From Rhizobium sp. S152 (GTDB lineage: Bacteria > Pseudomonadota > Alphaproteobacteria > Rhizobiales > Rhizobiaceae), in NCBI RefSeq assembly GCF_030380735.1, contig NZ_JAUDRZ010000008.1, positions 186,001 through 250,000 on the forward strand: DNA of 64,000 bases. Reading direction: 5' to 3'. Positions 1 to 8,155 of the stretch are shown piece by piece; within the stretch, counting starts at the first letter, position 1; each line of letters starts with the position of its first letter. The notes beneath the pieces were generated by a model. That model saw nothing but the letters and a program-made list of their open reading frames with translations, searched no databases and was not told the DNA's origin. A program made the position numbers and the translations under genes.

Positions 1-2465
1 TCACCCGCTGGTTCGCGGAGAAGGGCTGGCAGCCGCGCAGGCATCAGCTGGAGCTTCTGGCGCGCTCTGAAGCCGGCGAAAGCACGCTGCTGATCGCGCC
101 CACCGGCGCCGGCAAGACGCTGGCAGGCTTTCTCCCGTCGCTGACCGATCTTACCCGCCGCGGCAAAATCCCGCCCGGTTCGGCCTTCACCGGCATCCAT
201 ACACTCTACGTCTCGCCGCTGAAGGCGCTGGCGGTCGATATCGAGCGCAACCTCATGAAGCCCGTCGAGGAGATGGGGCTGCCTGTTACCGTCGAGAACC
301 GCACCGGCGACACGCCCGTTTCCAAGCGTCAGCGCCAGAAGCTCAGCCCGCCCGACATCCTGCTGACGACGCCGGAGCAGGTAGCGCTGCTGCTTGCCAA
401 TGGCGAGGCCGAGCGGTTCTTCAAGGATCTCAGATACATCATCTTCGATGAACTGCACTCGCTGGTCACTTCGAAGCGCGGTCACATGCTCTCGCTGGGT
501 TTGGCGCGGCTGAGGCGCCATGCGCCGAACCTGCAGACGATCGGCCTTTCGGCAACCGTTGCCGAGCCATTGGAACTGCAGAAGTGGCTGGTGGCGCAGA
601 AGAAAGGCGAGGAGCGCCGTTCAGGCATCGTCACCGTCGACGGCGGGGCCAAGCCTGACATTTCGATCCTTTCGACCGAGGAGCGCATTCCCTGGTCCGG
701 GCACTCGGCGAAATACGCTATCCCCGATGTCTACAAGCAGCTTCTAGAGCACCAGACGACGCTGCTCTTCGTCAATACCCGCAGCCAGGCGGAGATGCTG
801 TTTCAGGAGCTCTGGACGGTCAACGACGATAATCTGCCGATCGCGCTACATCACGGCTCGCTCGATGTCGGCCAGCGGCGCAAGGTGGAGGCGGCGATGG
901 CGGCGAACCGGCTGCGCGCCGTGGTCGCCACCTCGACCCTCGACCTCGGTATCGACTGGGGCGATGTCGATCTGGTCATCCATGTCGGCGCGCCGAAGGG
1001 GGCGTCTCGGCTGGCGCAGCGCATCGGCCGCGCCAACCACCGGATGGACGAGCCCTCAAAGGCGATCCTCGTTCCTGCCAACCGCTTCGAGGTCATGGAG
1101 TGTCAGGCAGCCCTCGACGCCAATTATATCGGCGCGCAGGACACGCCGCCGGTCGGTCGCGGCGCGCTCGACGTGCTCGCCCAGCATGTTCTCGGCATGG
1201 CCTGCGCCGAGCCATTCGACATGCTGGAGCTCTATGACGAGATCATCAGCGCTTCGCCCTATGCGGATCTTTCCTGGGAAACATTCGAACGCATCGTCGA
1301 TTTCGTCGCCACGGGCGGCTACGCGCTGCGCACCTATGAGCGCTATGCCCGCATCCGCAAGACCAGGGAGGGCCGCTGGCGCGTCTCCAATCCGCAGGTC
1401 GCTCAGCAATACCGGCTGAATTCAGGCACGATCGTCGAGAGCCCGATGCTGAACCTGAAGATGGTGAAGCGCGGCGAGGGCGGCCGCATCGGTCGCGGCG
1501 GCGCCACGCTTGGAAAGATGGAGGAATACTTCTTCGAGCAGCTGTCGCCCGGCGACACTTTCATCTTCTCCGGCAAGGTGCTGCGTTTCGAAGGCATCCG
1601 CGAGAACGAGGCGCTTGCCAGCCAGGCCTATTCCAACGACCCGAAAATCCCGTCCTACGCCGGCGGCAAGTTTCCGCTCTCCACCTATCTCGCCGATCAG
1701 GTGCGCTCGATGCTGGATGATCCCGACCGCTGGCACCGGCTGCCGGACCAGGTGCGGGACTGGCTGGCGATCCAAAAGGAGAAATCGATCCTGCCGAAGC
1801 GCGACGAGCTGCTGATCGAGACCTTCCCGCGCGGTAGCCGCTGCTACATGGTCGCCTATCCCTTCGAGGGGCGGCTGGCGCACCAGACGCTCGGCATGCT
1901 CCTCACCCGTCGACTTGAACGCGCGGGCGCCAAGCCGCTCGGCTTCGTCGCCACCGATTATTCGCTCGGCATCTGGGGGCTGGAGGACATGGGGCGGATG
2001 ATCGCTGGCGGCCGCCTCAGCCTCTCTGATCTCTTCGACGAGGACATGCTGGGCGACGATCTCGAAAGCTGGCTCGACGAATCCTTCCTTTTGAAGCGCA
2101 CCTTCCGCAATTGCGCCGTGATTGCAGGTTTGATCGAGCGCCGGCATCCGGGCAAGGAAAAGAGCGGCCGGCAGGTGACGGTTTCGGCCGATCTGATCTA
2201 CGACGTGCTGCGCACCCACGAGCCGGATCATATCCTGCTGCAGGCGACGCGGCAGGATGCGGCAACGGGTCTTTTGGACATCGGCCGTCTTGGCGATATG
2301 CTGAAGCGAATCAAGGGGCACATCACCCACCGCCCGCTGGAGCACATCTCGCCGCTCGCCGTGCCCGTCATGCTGGAGATCGGCAAGGAGCATGTGCATG
2401 GTGAGGCGCATGATCATCTGCTGGCGGAGGCGGCGGACGATCTGATTGCCGAGGCTTTGGAATAA
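1..2465 (+). CDS. Ligase-associated DEXH-box DNA helicase, Lhr family (5' end missing)
   Basis: The frame is open from position 3, so the gene starts before the window. It encodes an SF2 helicase of the Lhr type found beside ATP-dependent DNA ligases. Visible motifs are the Walker A stretch APTGAGKT (near positions 99-122), the DEXH box as DELH (near 450), motif III as LSATV, and motif VI as QRIGRANHR (near 1018). After the two RecA-like domains comes the long Lhr core and C-terminal region. The product should unwind damaged or nicked DNA ahead of nuclease and ligase steps. The next gene, 179 bp downstream on the same strand, is pdeM, the usual partner in this cluster. The ligase and exonuclease genes normally found with it would lie upstream of the window. 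Family assignment is firm; the substrate is inferred. Confidence 0.93.
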   Translation, partial: TRWFAEKGWQPRRHQLELLARSEAGESTLLIAPTGAGKTLAGFLPSLTDLTRRGKIPPGSAFTGIHTLYVSPLKALAVDIERNLMKPVEEMGLPVTVENRTGDTPVSKRQRQKLSPPDILLTTPEQVALLLANGEAERFFKDLRYIIFDELHSLVTSKRGHMLSLGLARLRRHAPNLQTIGLSATVAEPLELQKWLVAQKKGEERRSGIVTVDGGAKPDISILSTEERIPWSGHSAKYAIPDVYKQLLEHQTTLLFVNTRSQAEMLFQELWTVNDDNLPIALHHGSLDVGQRRKVEAAMAANRLRAVVATSTLDLGIDWGDVDLVIHVGAPKGASRLAQRIGRANHRMDEPSKAILVPANRFEVMECQAALDANYIGAQDTPPVGRGALDVLAQHVLGMACAEPFDMLELYDEIISASPYADLSWETFERIVDFVATGGYALRTYERYARIRKTREGRWRVSNPQVAQQYRLNSGTIVESPMLNLKMVKRGEGGRIGRGGATLGKMEEYFFEQLSPGDTFIFSGKVLRFEGIRENEALASQAYSNDPKIPSYAGGKFPLSTYLADQVRSMLDDPDRWHRLPDQVRDWLAIQKEKSILPKRDELLIETFPRGSRCYMVAYPFEGRLAHQTLGMLLTRRLERAGAKPLGFVATDYSLGIWGLEDMGRMIAGGRLSLSDLFDEDMLGDDLESWLDESFLLKRTFRNCAVIAGLIERRHPGKEKSGRQVTVSADLIYDVLRTHEPDHILLQATRQDAATGLLDIGRLGDMLKRIKGHITHRPLEHISPLAVPVMLEIGKEHVHGEAHDHLLAEAADDLIAEALE

Positions 2466-2479
2466 AGTCCCCTCCCCAA

Positions 2480-2600
2480 CCCCTCCCCACAAGGGGGAGG
2501 GGCTATCTGCCGCATCGCCGAGGTTCTGATCTAGGCAGAGCGGCGCCACGAGTCTTCTCCCCCCTTGTGGGGGAGATGCCCGGCAGGGCAGAAAGGGCCT
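2480..2600. repeat. RIME-like GC-rich intergenic inverted repeat, copy 1
   Basis: The gap between the helicase and pdeM genes holds two facing GC-rich palindromes. The arm at 2481-2501 (CCCTCCCCACAAGG followed by GGGAGGG) is identical to the arm at 10488-10508. Positions 2485-2499 pair almost perfectly with 2557-2572. A small GCCC/GGGC hairpin follows at 2578-2589. The layout resembles the Rhizobium-specific intergenic mosaic elements; naming is from memory of that family. The transcript would fold strongly and could uncouple expression of the two genes. Confidence 0.7.
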
Positions 2601-2644
2601 TTTGGCCGTCCTCCCCGCCTAGACACTGGAAAGAAACAAACGTG

Positions 2645-3370
2645 ATGAACCGGCTGGCGCTGGCGCGAGAATTGAACGGGATTGCGGCGATGCCGGGCGT
2701 GGAAACGTCCGTGCACGGGATCGCGGCCGTCTGCGATCCGCTGGGCGGCCTTTACCTGCCCGACACGGGCGTCCTCGTCGTCTCCGACCTGCATCTGGAA
2801 AAGGGCGCCGCCTTCGCCCGCCGAGGCATGATGCTGCCGCCCTATGACACGCTGGCGACGCTGACCGTGCTCTCGGCCGTCATCACCCGCTACGATCCGA
2901 AGCTGGTGGTCTCGCTCGGCGACAATTTTCATGATCGCATCGGCTCCGCGCATATGCCGGAGACGTTTCGCACGCTGATATCTGATATGGCGCGCGGCCG
3001 CGAGTGGATATGGATCAACGGCAACCACGATCCCGACGGGACCGTCGACCTGCCCGGCGCCTGCGCCGACGAATTGCAATACGGCGGGCTGACCTTCCGG
3101 CACGAGCCCAAGGGCGGGCTGCAGAGCGGCGAGATCGCGGGACACCTGCACCCTTCCGCCACCGTGCGCCGACGCGAGAAATCCGTCCGCCGCCCATGCT
3201 TCGCGACCGATGGTGACCGCCTCCTGATGCCGGCCTTCGGGGTGATGAGCGGCGGGCTCGATCTCCGTCACAAGGCGATGACCGGCCTGTTCAACCAGCC
3301 GTCGCTGATCGCCCATCTCCTCGGCCGCGACCGGATCTATTCCGTCCGCTTTGGGAGCCTGCTCGGCTAA
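2645..3370 (+). CDS. pdeM: Ligase-associated DNA damage response endonuclease PdeM
   Basis: A calcineurin-like metallophosphoesterase of 241 residues. The metal-binding motifs appear in order: SDLHLEKGAAF, GDNFHD, GNHDPD and GHLHP, giving a complete two-metal active site. Members of this family sit in operons with an Lhr-type helicase, an ATP-dependent ligase and an exonuclease, and are thought to process DNA ends. The ATG at 2645 is preferred. The reading frame extends upstream to 2567, but that part runs through the repeat element and looks unlike the family N-terminus. A GTG lies immediately before the ATG, and a GGAAAGAA stretch can serve as ribosome binding site. The preceding gene is the helicase partner. 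Confidence 0.9.
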   Translation: MNRLALARELNGIAAMPGVETSVHGIAAVCDPLGGLYLPDTGVLVVSDLHLEKGAAFARRGMMLPPYDTLATLTVLSAVITRYDPKLVVSLGDNFHDRIGSAHMPETFRTLISDMARGREWIWINGNHDPDGTVDLPGACADELQYGGLTFRHEPKGGLQSGEIAGHLHPSATVRRREKSVRRPCFATDGDRLLMPAFGVMSGGLDLRHKAMTGLFNQPSLIAHLLGRDRIYSVRFGSLLG

Positions 3371-3376
3371 CCTAGC

Positions 3377-3958
3377 TCAATTGCATCCCTGCAGCTGCCG
3401 CTGATACGTCGCCGCCATGCCGGCGAAGCGCTGCGCGGTCTTCTGCAGCTGCGCGTTCGAGCGCCAGTCGCCGCGCATGTAACCCTTGGGGCCGGAGTAA
3501 TAGGCGAGATAGAGGCTGTAGGCGTCGTTGAGCTGGATGCCGGTGACCTTGCTGTTTTGCAGATGATACCAGCCGATGAAATCGATCGCGTCGGCGAAGT
3601 TGGTGCGCCGCGCCGCCCAGTTGCCTGTGGCCGATTGATAGTGATCCCAGGTGCCGTCGAGCGCCTGCGAATAGCCGTAGGCCGTGGACGCCCGTGTCCA
3701 GGGAATGAAGCCGAAGAGCTTGGTGCGGGGAGGGCGCGCGTTCGGCTGGAAGCCCGATTCCGTATACATCGTCGCCATCAGGATCGGCACCGGAACGCCG
3801 TATTTGCGCTCGGCCTTTTCCGCGGCGCGTTGCCAGTTGGAGAAAAGCCCGTCGCGCTGGTCGAACACCGCGCATATATTTCGGGTCTGTTTCGGAGCCG
3901 TGGCACAACCGGCAACCAACGCCAGCAGCACGACAGCGAGGAGGGTACGGATACGCAT
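3377..3958 (-). CDS. Lytic transglycosylase-like lipoprotein
   Basis: A 193-residue protein with a lipoprotein signal peptide: basic start MRIR, hydrophobic stretch, and lipobox VAGC with Cys18 as the likely lipidated residue. The mature part resembles a soluble lytic transglycosylase (SLT) fold. A candidate catalytic Glu sits in MYTESGFQ, followed by the typical AYGYSQALDGTW and YYSGPKGY segments. It would be anchored in the outer membrane and cleave or bind peptidoglycan. The domain is short compared with classical SLT enzymes. The gene converges on pdeM with only 6 bp between the stops. A GAGAGG ribosome binding site precedes the ATG. Enzyme activity is inferred from the motifs only. Confidence 0.82.
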   Translation of the reverse strand: MRIRTLLAVVLLALVAGCATAPKQTRNICAVFDQRDGLFSNWQRAAEKAERKYGVPVPILMATMYTESGFQPNARPPRTKLFGFIPWTRASTAYGYSQALDGTWDHYQSATGNWAARRTNFADAIDFIGWYHLQNSKVTGIQLNDAYSLYLAYYSGPKGYMRGDWRSNAQLQKTAQRFAGMAATYQRQLQGCN

Positions 3959-4067
3959 GACTGATGAACCTCTCGTGTCGAGAGATTACTAACTGGTAAA
4001 TATTAATGAGGGGTTTTTAGGCGACTGTGCCGATCCGCATCATGTGGAAAACGGCGCTTTCGCGCAA

Positions 4068-4874
4068 TCAATCCTTGCGGAACACCACGCTTGCGCCCCA
4101 GCCGGTCACCAGCGCCAGAAGCACGGCAAACGCACCATAGGCGATCGGCTGCTCATGCGCGGCATCGGTAATCGTCTGCTCGATGCCCGTCTTGATGACG
4201 CGCAGCGGCACGGACTTTTCGGTAATGAACTTGCCGCTCTTGAAGAGATAGGCGCGCACCGTATGCACGCCGTTCGGGATATTCGCGGGCAGCCGGAGGC
4301 TGGCCTTGAAGAGGTTGGAACTGACGAAGCGAACGCCGCTCGGGTTGCGGTCATAGAGCCCGTTGTTTTCCTGCAGCCGCCGAAACGCATTGCGGAATTC
4401 GCCGAGATTGCTGGCATTGCCGACGAAGCCGACAGGCGTCAGCGGCACGTGGTCGATACCGATGCCCTGGTCGGCGAGGTCTAGCGGCGTCGTCACGTCG
4501 TCGAGCATGCGCGAGCTCGACATGGAATAGGAATGCGGCACGGCTTCGAAGGTCATCGAGCGGGTGTTGACCCAGATGCCGAAGACGCGTTCCTTCCGGC
4601 GCACCGTTGCATCCTCGCGCGGTCCCTCGAGCACGACGACGACGTCGTACTGGCCGATCGCGAGCAGTAGGCTGTCGGTATTGGTTACCGCCCCGAAGAT
4701 CGTCAGATCGGCGCCGCGAAAGTCCGAGGTGATGGCGATCTCGCTGGTGGATGTGCCGATCTCCAGCCCCTCGGCGGTCGTATTCGCCGCCTGGCCGGGC
4801 AGCAGCATCTGCGCCGAGGCAAGGCCCGGCAACAGCCAGAGGCAAAGGGTGAGTGCCGAGAGAAGCCGCCGCAT
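4068..4874 (-). CDS. TIGR02186 family exported membrane-anchored protein
   Basis: A 268-residue protein with a cleavable signal peptide (hydrophobic LSALTLCLWLLPGLASA) and a C-terminal membrane segment (about residues 242-262) ending in a basic FRKD tail. Most of the chain should therefore lie in the periplasm. It matches the TIGR02186 family of unknown function that accompanies TauE/SafE permeases in alphaproteobacteria. Its ATG overlaps the TGA of the permease gene by one base (TGATG), so the two are probably translationally coupled and may act together. The same frame stays open far upstream, but that extension lies inside the permease gene and is not the start. The biochemical role is unknown. 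Confidence 0.85.
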   Translation of the reverse strand: MRRLLSALTLCLWLLPGLASAQMLLPGQAANTTAEGLEIGTSTSEIAITSDFRGADLTIFGAVTNTDSLLLAIGQYDVVVVLEGPREDATVRRKERVFGIWVNTRSMTFEAVPHSYSMSSSRMLDDVTTPLDLADQGIGIDHVPLTPVGFVGNASNLGEFRNAFRRLQENNGLYDRNPSGVRFVSSNLFKASLRLPANIPNGVHTVRAYLFKSGKFITEKSVPLRVIKTGIEQTITDAAHEQPIAYGAFAVLLALVTGWGASVVFRKD

Positions 4875-5797
4875 CAGTTCGCGCTCCCCATGACCACGGA
4901 ATAGATATCGGCGGGCGTCACCACCAGCGCGACGGCCAGACGAAGCCCGACAGCGAGGACGAGAAGGCCGAGCAGCGCCCGCAGCTGCTCGCCGCGCAGC
5001 TTCTGGCCGACCCGAACGCCGTATTGCGCACCGATGACGCCCGCCACCATCAGGATGAAGGCCAGCACGATATCGACGGAAAAGTTGGTGGCCGCCTGCA
5101 CGACCGTCGTATAGGCGGTCACGAAGATGATCTGGAACAGCGACGTCCCCACAACGACGTTGGTCGGAATGCGCAGCAGGTAGATCATTGCCGGCACCAT
5201 GATGAAGCCGCCGCCGACGCCCATGACCGATGTCAGGATGCCGATGCCGAAGCCGAGCGCGATAACAGGGATGACGCTGAGATAGATCTTCGACTTCTTG
5301 AACCGCATCTTCAGCGGCAGGCGGTGAACCCAGTGGTGATGTCCGGGCTTGCGAGGCGCGGCCGGGATGTTCTTCGAGGCGCGGCGCATGGCGTTCACGC
5401 TTTCGAGCAGCATCAGCGCGCCGACCGTGCCGAGAAACACCACGTAGAGCAGCGAAATGAAGAGATCGAGCTGGCCGAGACGGCGCAGCAGCGAGAAGAT
5501 CCATATGCCGACTGTCGCGCCGGTCAGGCCGCCGATCAGAAGCACCGATCCGAGCTTCACATCGAGCGTGCCGCGCCGGAAATGCGTGATCGCGCCGGAA
5601 ACGGAGGAGGCGACGACCTGGTTCGCACCAGTTGCGACCGCCACGACCGGAGGGATGTTGTAGAAGATCAGAAGGGGAGTGATCAGAAATCCGCCGCCCA
5701 CGCCGAACATCCCGGACAGGAATCCGACGGCCGCTCCCATGCCGAGAATGATGAAGATGTTCACCGACAATTCTGCGATGGGCAGATAGATTGTCAC
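4874..5797 (-). CDS. TauE/SafE family membrane permease (sulfite/sulfonate exporter type)
   Basis: A 307-residue polytopic membrane protein with the two glycine-rich repeats typical of the TauE/SafE (DUF81) family. GMFGVGGGFLITPLLIFY lies in the first half and MGVGGGFIMVPAMIYLL in the second. Eight or so membrane helices are visible, with a basic cytoplasmic loop in the middle rich in Lys, Arg and His. Family members move sulfite, sulfoacetate or related small organosulfur anions; the substrate here cannot be read from sequence. The gene is followed with a one-base overlap by the TIGR02186 gene, and the two form a minus-strand pair. No strong ribosome binding site is visible before the ATG. 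Confidence 0.9.
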   Translation of the reverse strand: MTIYLPIAELSVNIFIILGMGAAVGFLSGMFGVGGGFLITPLLIFYNIPPVVAVATGANQVVASSVSGAITHFRRGTLDVKLGSVLLIGGLTGATVGIWIFSLLRRLGQLDLFISLLYVVFLGTVGALMLLESVNAMRRASKNIPAAPRKPGHHHWVHRLPLKMRFKKSKIYLSVIPVIALGFGIGILTSVMGVGGGFIMVPAMIYLLRIPTNVVVGTSLFQIIFVTAYTTVVQAATNFSVDIVLAFILMVAGVIGAQYGVRVGQKLRGEQLRALLGLLVLAVGLRLAVALVVTPADIYSVVMGSAN

Positions 5798-6022
5798 AGC
5801 CGACCCCGATTATGAACTGCCCGGCGGCAGCCGTTCCCACGTCCTTGGAAAGGCGCACCATAACGCGAAATCATTGCCAGAGACTTTCGATAAGCGACAT
5901 GGAGTTCCCTCATAGCTAAGGGATTAGGAATAATCAGGCTTTTTTCAGGTGCGGTGCGCGGGAATGGCGAAGATTTAGCCGGATTGAAAGGCGTGAACGT
6001 GCCGGCTAAGGTCGCGGCGTCG

Positions 6023-6640
6023 ATGTCTGCTGCGGGGATTCGCGTGCGTTCTGTCTTGCCTGCTTTGCCCGTGATGGCATGTTTCTTGATGCCTGCCGCG
6101 GCGCTGGCCGAGTGGCAACCGGTCGAGCAGATCAAGACCTACGGCGTCACTGGACAGACGGGAGCCGCCCTATACCAGTCGATCGGCGAGCGTGGTCCGG
6201 GTTTCGGATCGAACGGGCGTGCCATCGCCCACACCACGTTCAAGCTGACCTGGACGCGCAAGTATGAGGCGCAGGGAAGCGCCTGCGCCATTGTCACGGC
6301 GCGCCCGAAACTCATCATCACCTATACGCTGCCCAAGCCCGAGGCCAGGCTCTCCGGCCCGGTCGCTGCCAGCTGGCAGACCTTCATCGCCGGCATCGAG
6401 AAACACGAGCGCGTGCATGGCCGGCACATCACCGAAATGGTTGGCGAGATCGAGTCAACCAGCCTCGGCTTGAGAGTGGAAGACGATGCAGCCTGCAAGA
6501 AGATCCGGGTGGAGCTGACGCGCAGGCTCGGCGCTCTCTCCGACAAGCAACGTCAGCGCGGCCGGGACTTCGACCAGGTGGAGATGAGCGACGGCGGAAA
6601 CATCCGCCAGCTCATTCTCCAGCTCGTGAACGGACCCTGA
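6023..6640 (+). CDS. DUF922 family putative secreted Zn-dependent protease
   Basis: The product carries an N-terminal signal peptide (hydrophobic SVLPALPVMACFLMPAAALA). Its mature domain contains an HExxH motif, seen as KHERVHGRH, which is the reason DUF922 proteins are described as predicted zinc metalloproteases. Two cysteines, in SACAI and AACKK, could form a disulfide in the periplasm. The start is uncertain: ATG codons exist at 5954 and 6023, and a GTG lies between them. The ATG at 6023 gives the most ordinary signal peptide and was chosen. The gene is divergent from the TauE-type permease. No substrate is known. Confidence 0.8.
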   Translation: MSAAGIRVRSVLPALPVMACFLMPAAALAEWQPVEQIKTYGVTGQTGAALYQSIGERGPGFGSNGRAIAHTTFKLTWTRKYEAQGSACAIVTARPKLIITYTLPKPEARLSGPVAASWQTFIAGIEKHERVHGRHITEMVGEIESTSLGLRVEDDAACKKIRVELTRRLGALSDKQRQRGRDFDQVEMSDGGNIRQLILQLVNGP

Positions 6641-6766
6641 CGAGACCCCTCCTGCAATCGAGGTGATGGTTGTGGCGGCTATGGGGAAAGTTGATCCGCC
6701 GCTTTCGGGATCGGATTTCCCCGTGCTAAGGTTGCCGTCCCCTTTAACAGTTGAGGCACTCAACGC

Positions 6767-8098
6767 ATGTCAGGTCAGGATGGCAGTCTTCTCGACTACG
6801 TCGGAATTCTCACCGTATTTCTGCTCGTTGCCGCAAATGGCTTCTTCGTCGCCGCCGAATTCGCCCTCGTGTCCGTCCGTCGCAGCCGCGTCTCCGAACT
6901 GGTCGCCACCGGCAGGATGAATTCCACTGCCCTCCAGCGCGCGGTCGACAATCTCGATGCGAACCTGGCCGCGACGCAGCTCGGCATCACCATTTCGTCG
7001 CTCGCCCTCGGTTGGGTCGGCGAACCGGCGCTGGCGCACCTGATCGAGCCGTTGCTCGCCTGGCTGCCCGGACAGTGGGCGGTCACCGGCTCCCATACCA
7101 TTGCCGTCGTCATCGCCTTCATCATCATCACGTCCATGCATATCGTGCTCGGCGAGTTGGCGCCGAAGAGCCTTGCCCTGCAGCGCAGCGAGCAGACCTC
7201 GCTTGCCGTCGTGCGCCCGCTCGGCCTCTTCCTGCTGATCTTCAAGCCGGCGATCTTCGTGCTGAACGGCATGGGCAACCTCGTGCTGCGCGCCTGCGGC
7301 CTTCATGCCGGAACGGGAGAGTCCTCCTTCCACTCGCCGCAGGAGCTCAAGCTGCTGGTCGCCGAAAGCCAGGAGGCCGGTCTCTTGAACCAGGTGCAGC
7401 AGCAGCTGGTGGAGCGCGTGTTCAACATCGGTGAGCGACCGATATCGGACATCATGACGCCGCGACTGGATATCGACTGGATCGACGCCGAAGACAGCGA
7501 CGCGGAGATATTGCAGACGATCCGGGAAAGCAGGCATGAACAGCTGCTCGTCGGCCGCGGCTCGATCGACGAACCGACGGGTATGGTCCTGAAGAAGGAC
7601 TTGCTCGACCAGGTTCTCGAAGGTGGCAAGATCCGCCCCATGGATGTCATCAAGCAGCCGCTGGTGCTGCACGAGGGAACCTCGGTCGTCCGTGTGCTCG
7701 ACAAGTTCAAGGCCTCGCCGGTGAGGCTGGCGATCGTCATCGACGAATACGGCAGCCTCGAAGGCATCGTCACCCAGACGGACCTGCTGGAAGCCATCGC
7801 CGGCGATCTGCCGGGCACCGACCAGGAGCCCGATATCGTCGTGCGCGAGGACGGCTCGCTGCTCGTCGATGCGATGATGCCCGCCTTCGACGCCTTTGAG
7901 CGGCTGGGGCTGCGCGAGCGGCCGGACGCCGATTTCCACACGCTGGCCGGCTTCGCACTACATCAGCTGCAGCATATTCCCGAAGCGGGCGAAACCTTCG
8001 AATTCGACGGATGGCGCTTCGAGGTCATCGATATGGACGGCATGCGCATCGACAAGATACTAGCGACGCGCACGGCTGTCGATGGGATCGATATCTGA
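6767..8098 (+). CDS. Hemolysin-family CNNM/CorC-type transmembrane protein with CBS domains
   Basis: A 443-residue protein with the standard three-part structure of the UPF0053/CNNM family. A DUF21 membrane domain of about four helices (residues 1-190) is followed by a paired CBS module (about 205-330, including DIMTPRLDIDWI and VIDEYGSLEGIVTQTDLLEAIAG). A C-terminal CorC_HlyC domain follows (about 345-435, with LAGFALHQL and FEFDGWRFEV). Family members are linked to magnesium or cobalt efflux and ion homeostasis; older names call them hemolysins without good reason. It is a single gene convergent with the beta-oxidation operon. The upstream TTGAGG may serve as a weak ribosome binding site. 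Confidence 0.92.
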   Translation: MSGQDGSLLDYVGILTVFLLVAANGFFVAAEFALVSVRRSRVSELVATGRMNSTALQRAVDNLDANLAATQLGITISSLALGWVGEPALAHLIEPLLAWLPGQWAVTGSHTIAVVIAFIIITSMHIVLGELAPKSLALQRSEQTSLAVVRPLGLFLLIFKPAIFVLNGMGNLVLRACGLHAGTGESSFHSPQELKLLVAESQEAGLLNQVQQQLVERVFNIGERPISDIMTPRLDIDWIDAEDSDAEILQTIRESRHEQLLVGRGSIDEPTGMVLKKDLLDQVLEGGKIRPMDVIKQPLVLHEGTSVVRVLDKFKASPVRLAIVIDEYGSLEGIVTQTDLLEAIAGDLPGTDQEPDIVVREDGSLLVDAMMPAFDAFERLGLRERPDADFHTLAGFALHQLQHIPEAGETFEFDGWRFEVIDMDGMRIDKILATRTAVDGIDI

Positions 8099-8116
8099 TC
8101 GGTCGCGATAAAGAAA

Positions 8117-8142
8117 AGCGCGGGCGCCTTGGCGTCCGCGCT
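8117..8142 (-). terminator. Rho-independent terminator of the beta-oxidation operon
   Basis: AGCGCGG (8117-8123) pairs with CCGCGCT (8136-8142), with a further CGCC/GGCG pairing inside. Read on the minus strand, the hairpin is followed by TTTTCTTT. It lies 14 bp past the stop of the fadJ-like gene and between two convergent genes. Confidence 0.75.
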
Positions 8143-8155
8143 GTCCATTTGTGGT

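Noticed and set aside
1422..2549. Long open frame on the minus strand across the helicase gene
   Set aside because: It mirrors the GC-rich helicase reading frame, has no family features and runs through the repeat element.
4853..5815. Plus-strand frame of 320 codons opposite the TauE-type permease
   Set aside because: The product is a low-complexity His/Asp/Arg-rich shadow; the opposite strand encodes a clear permease.
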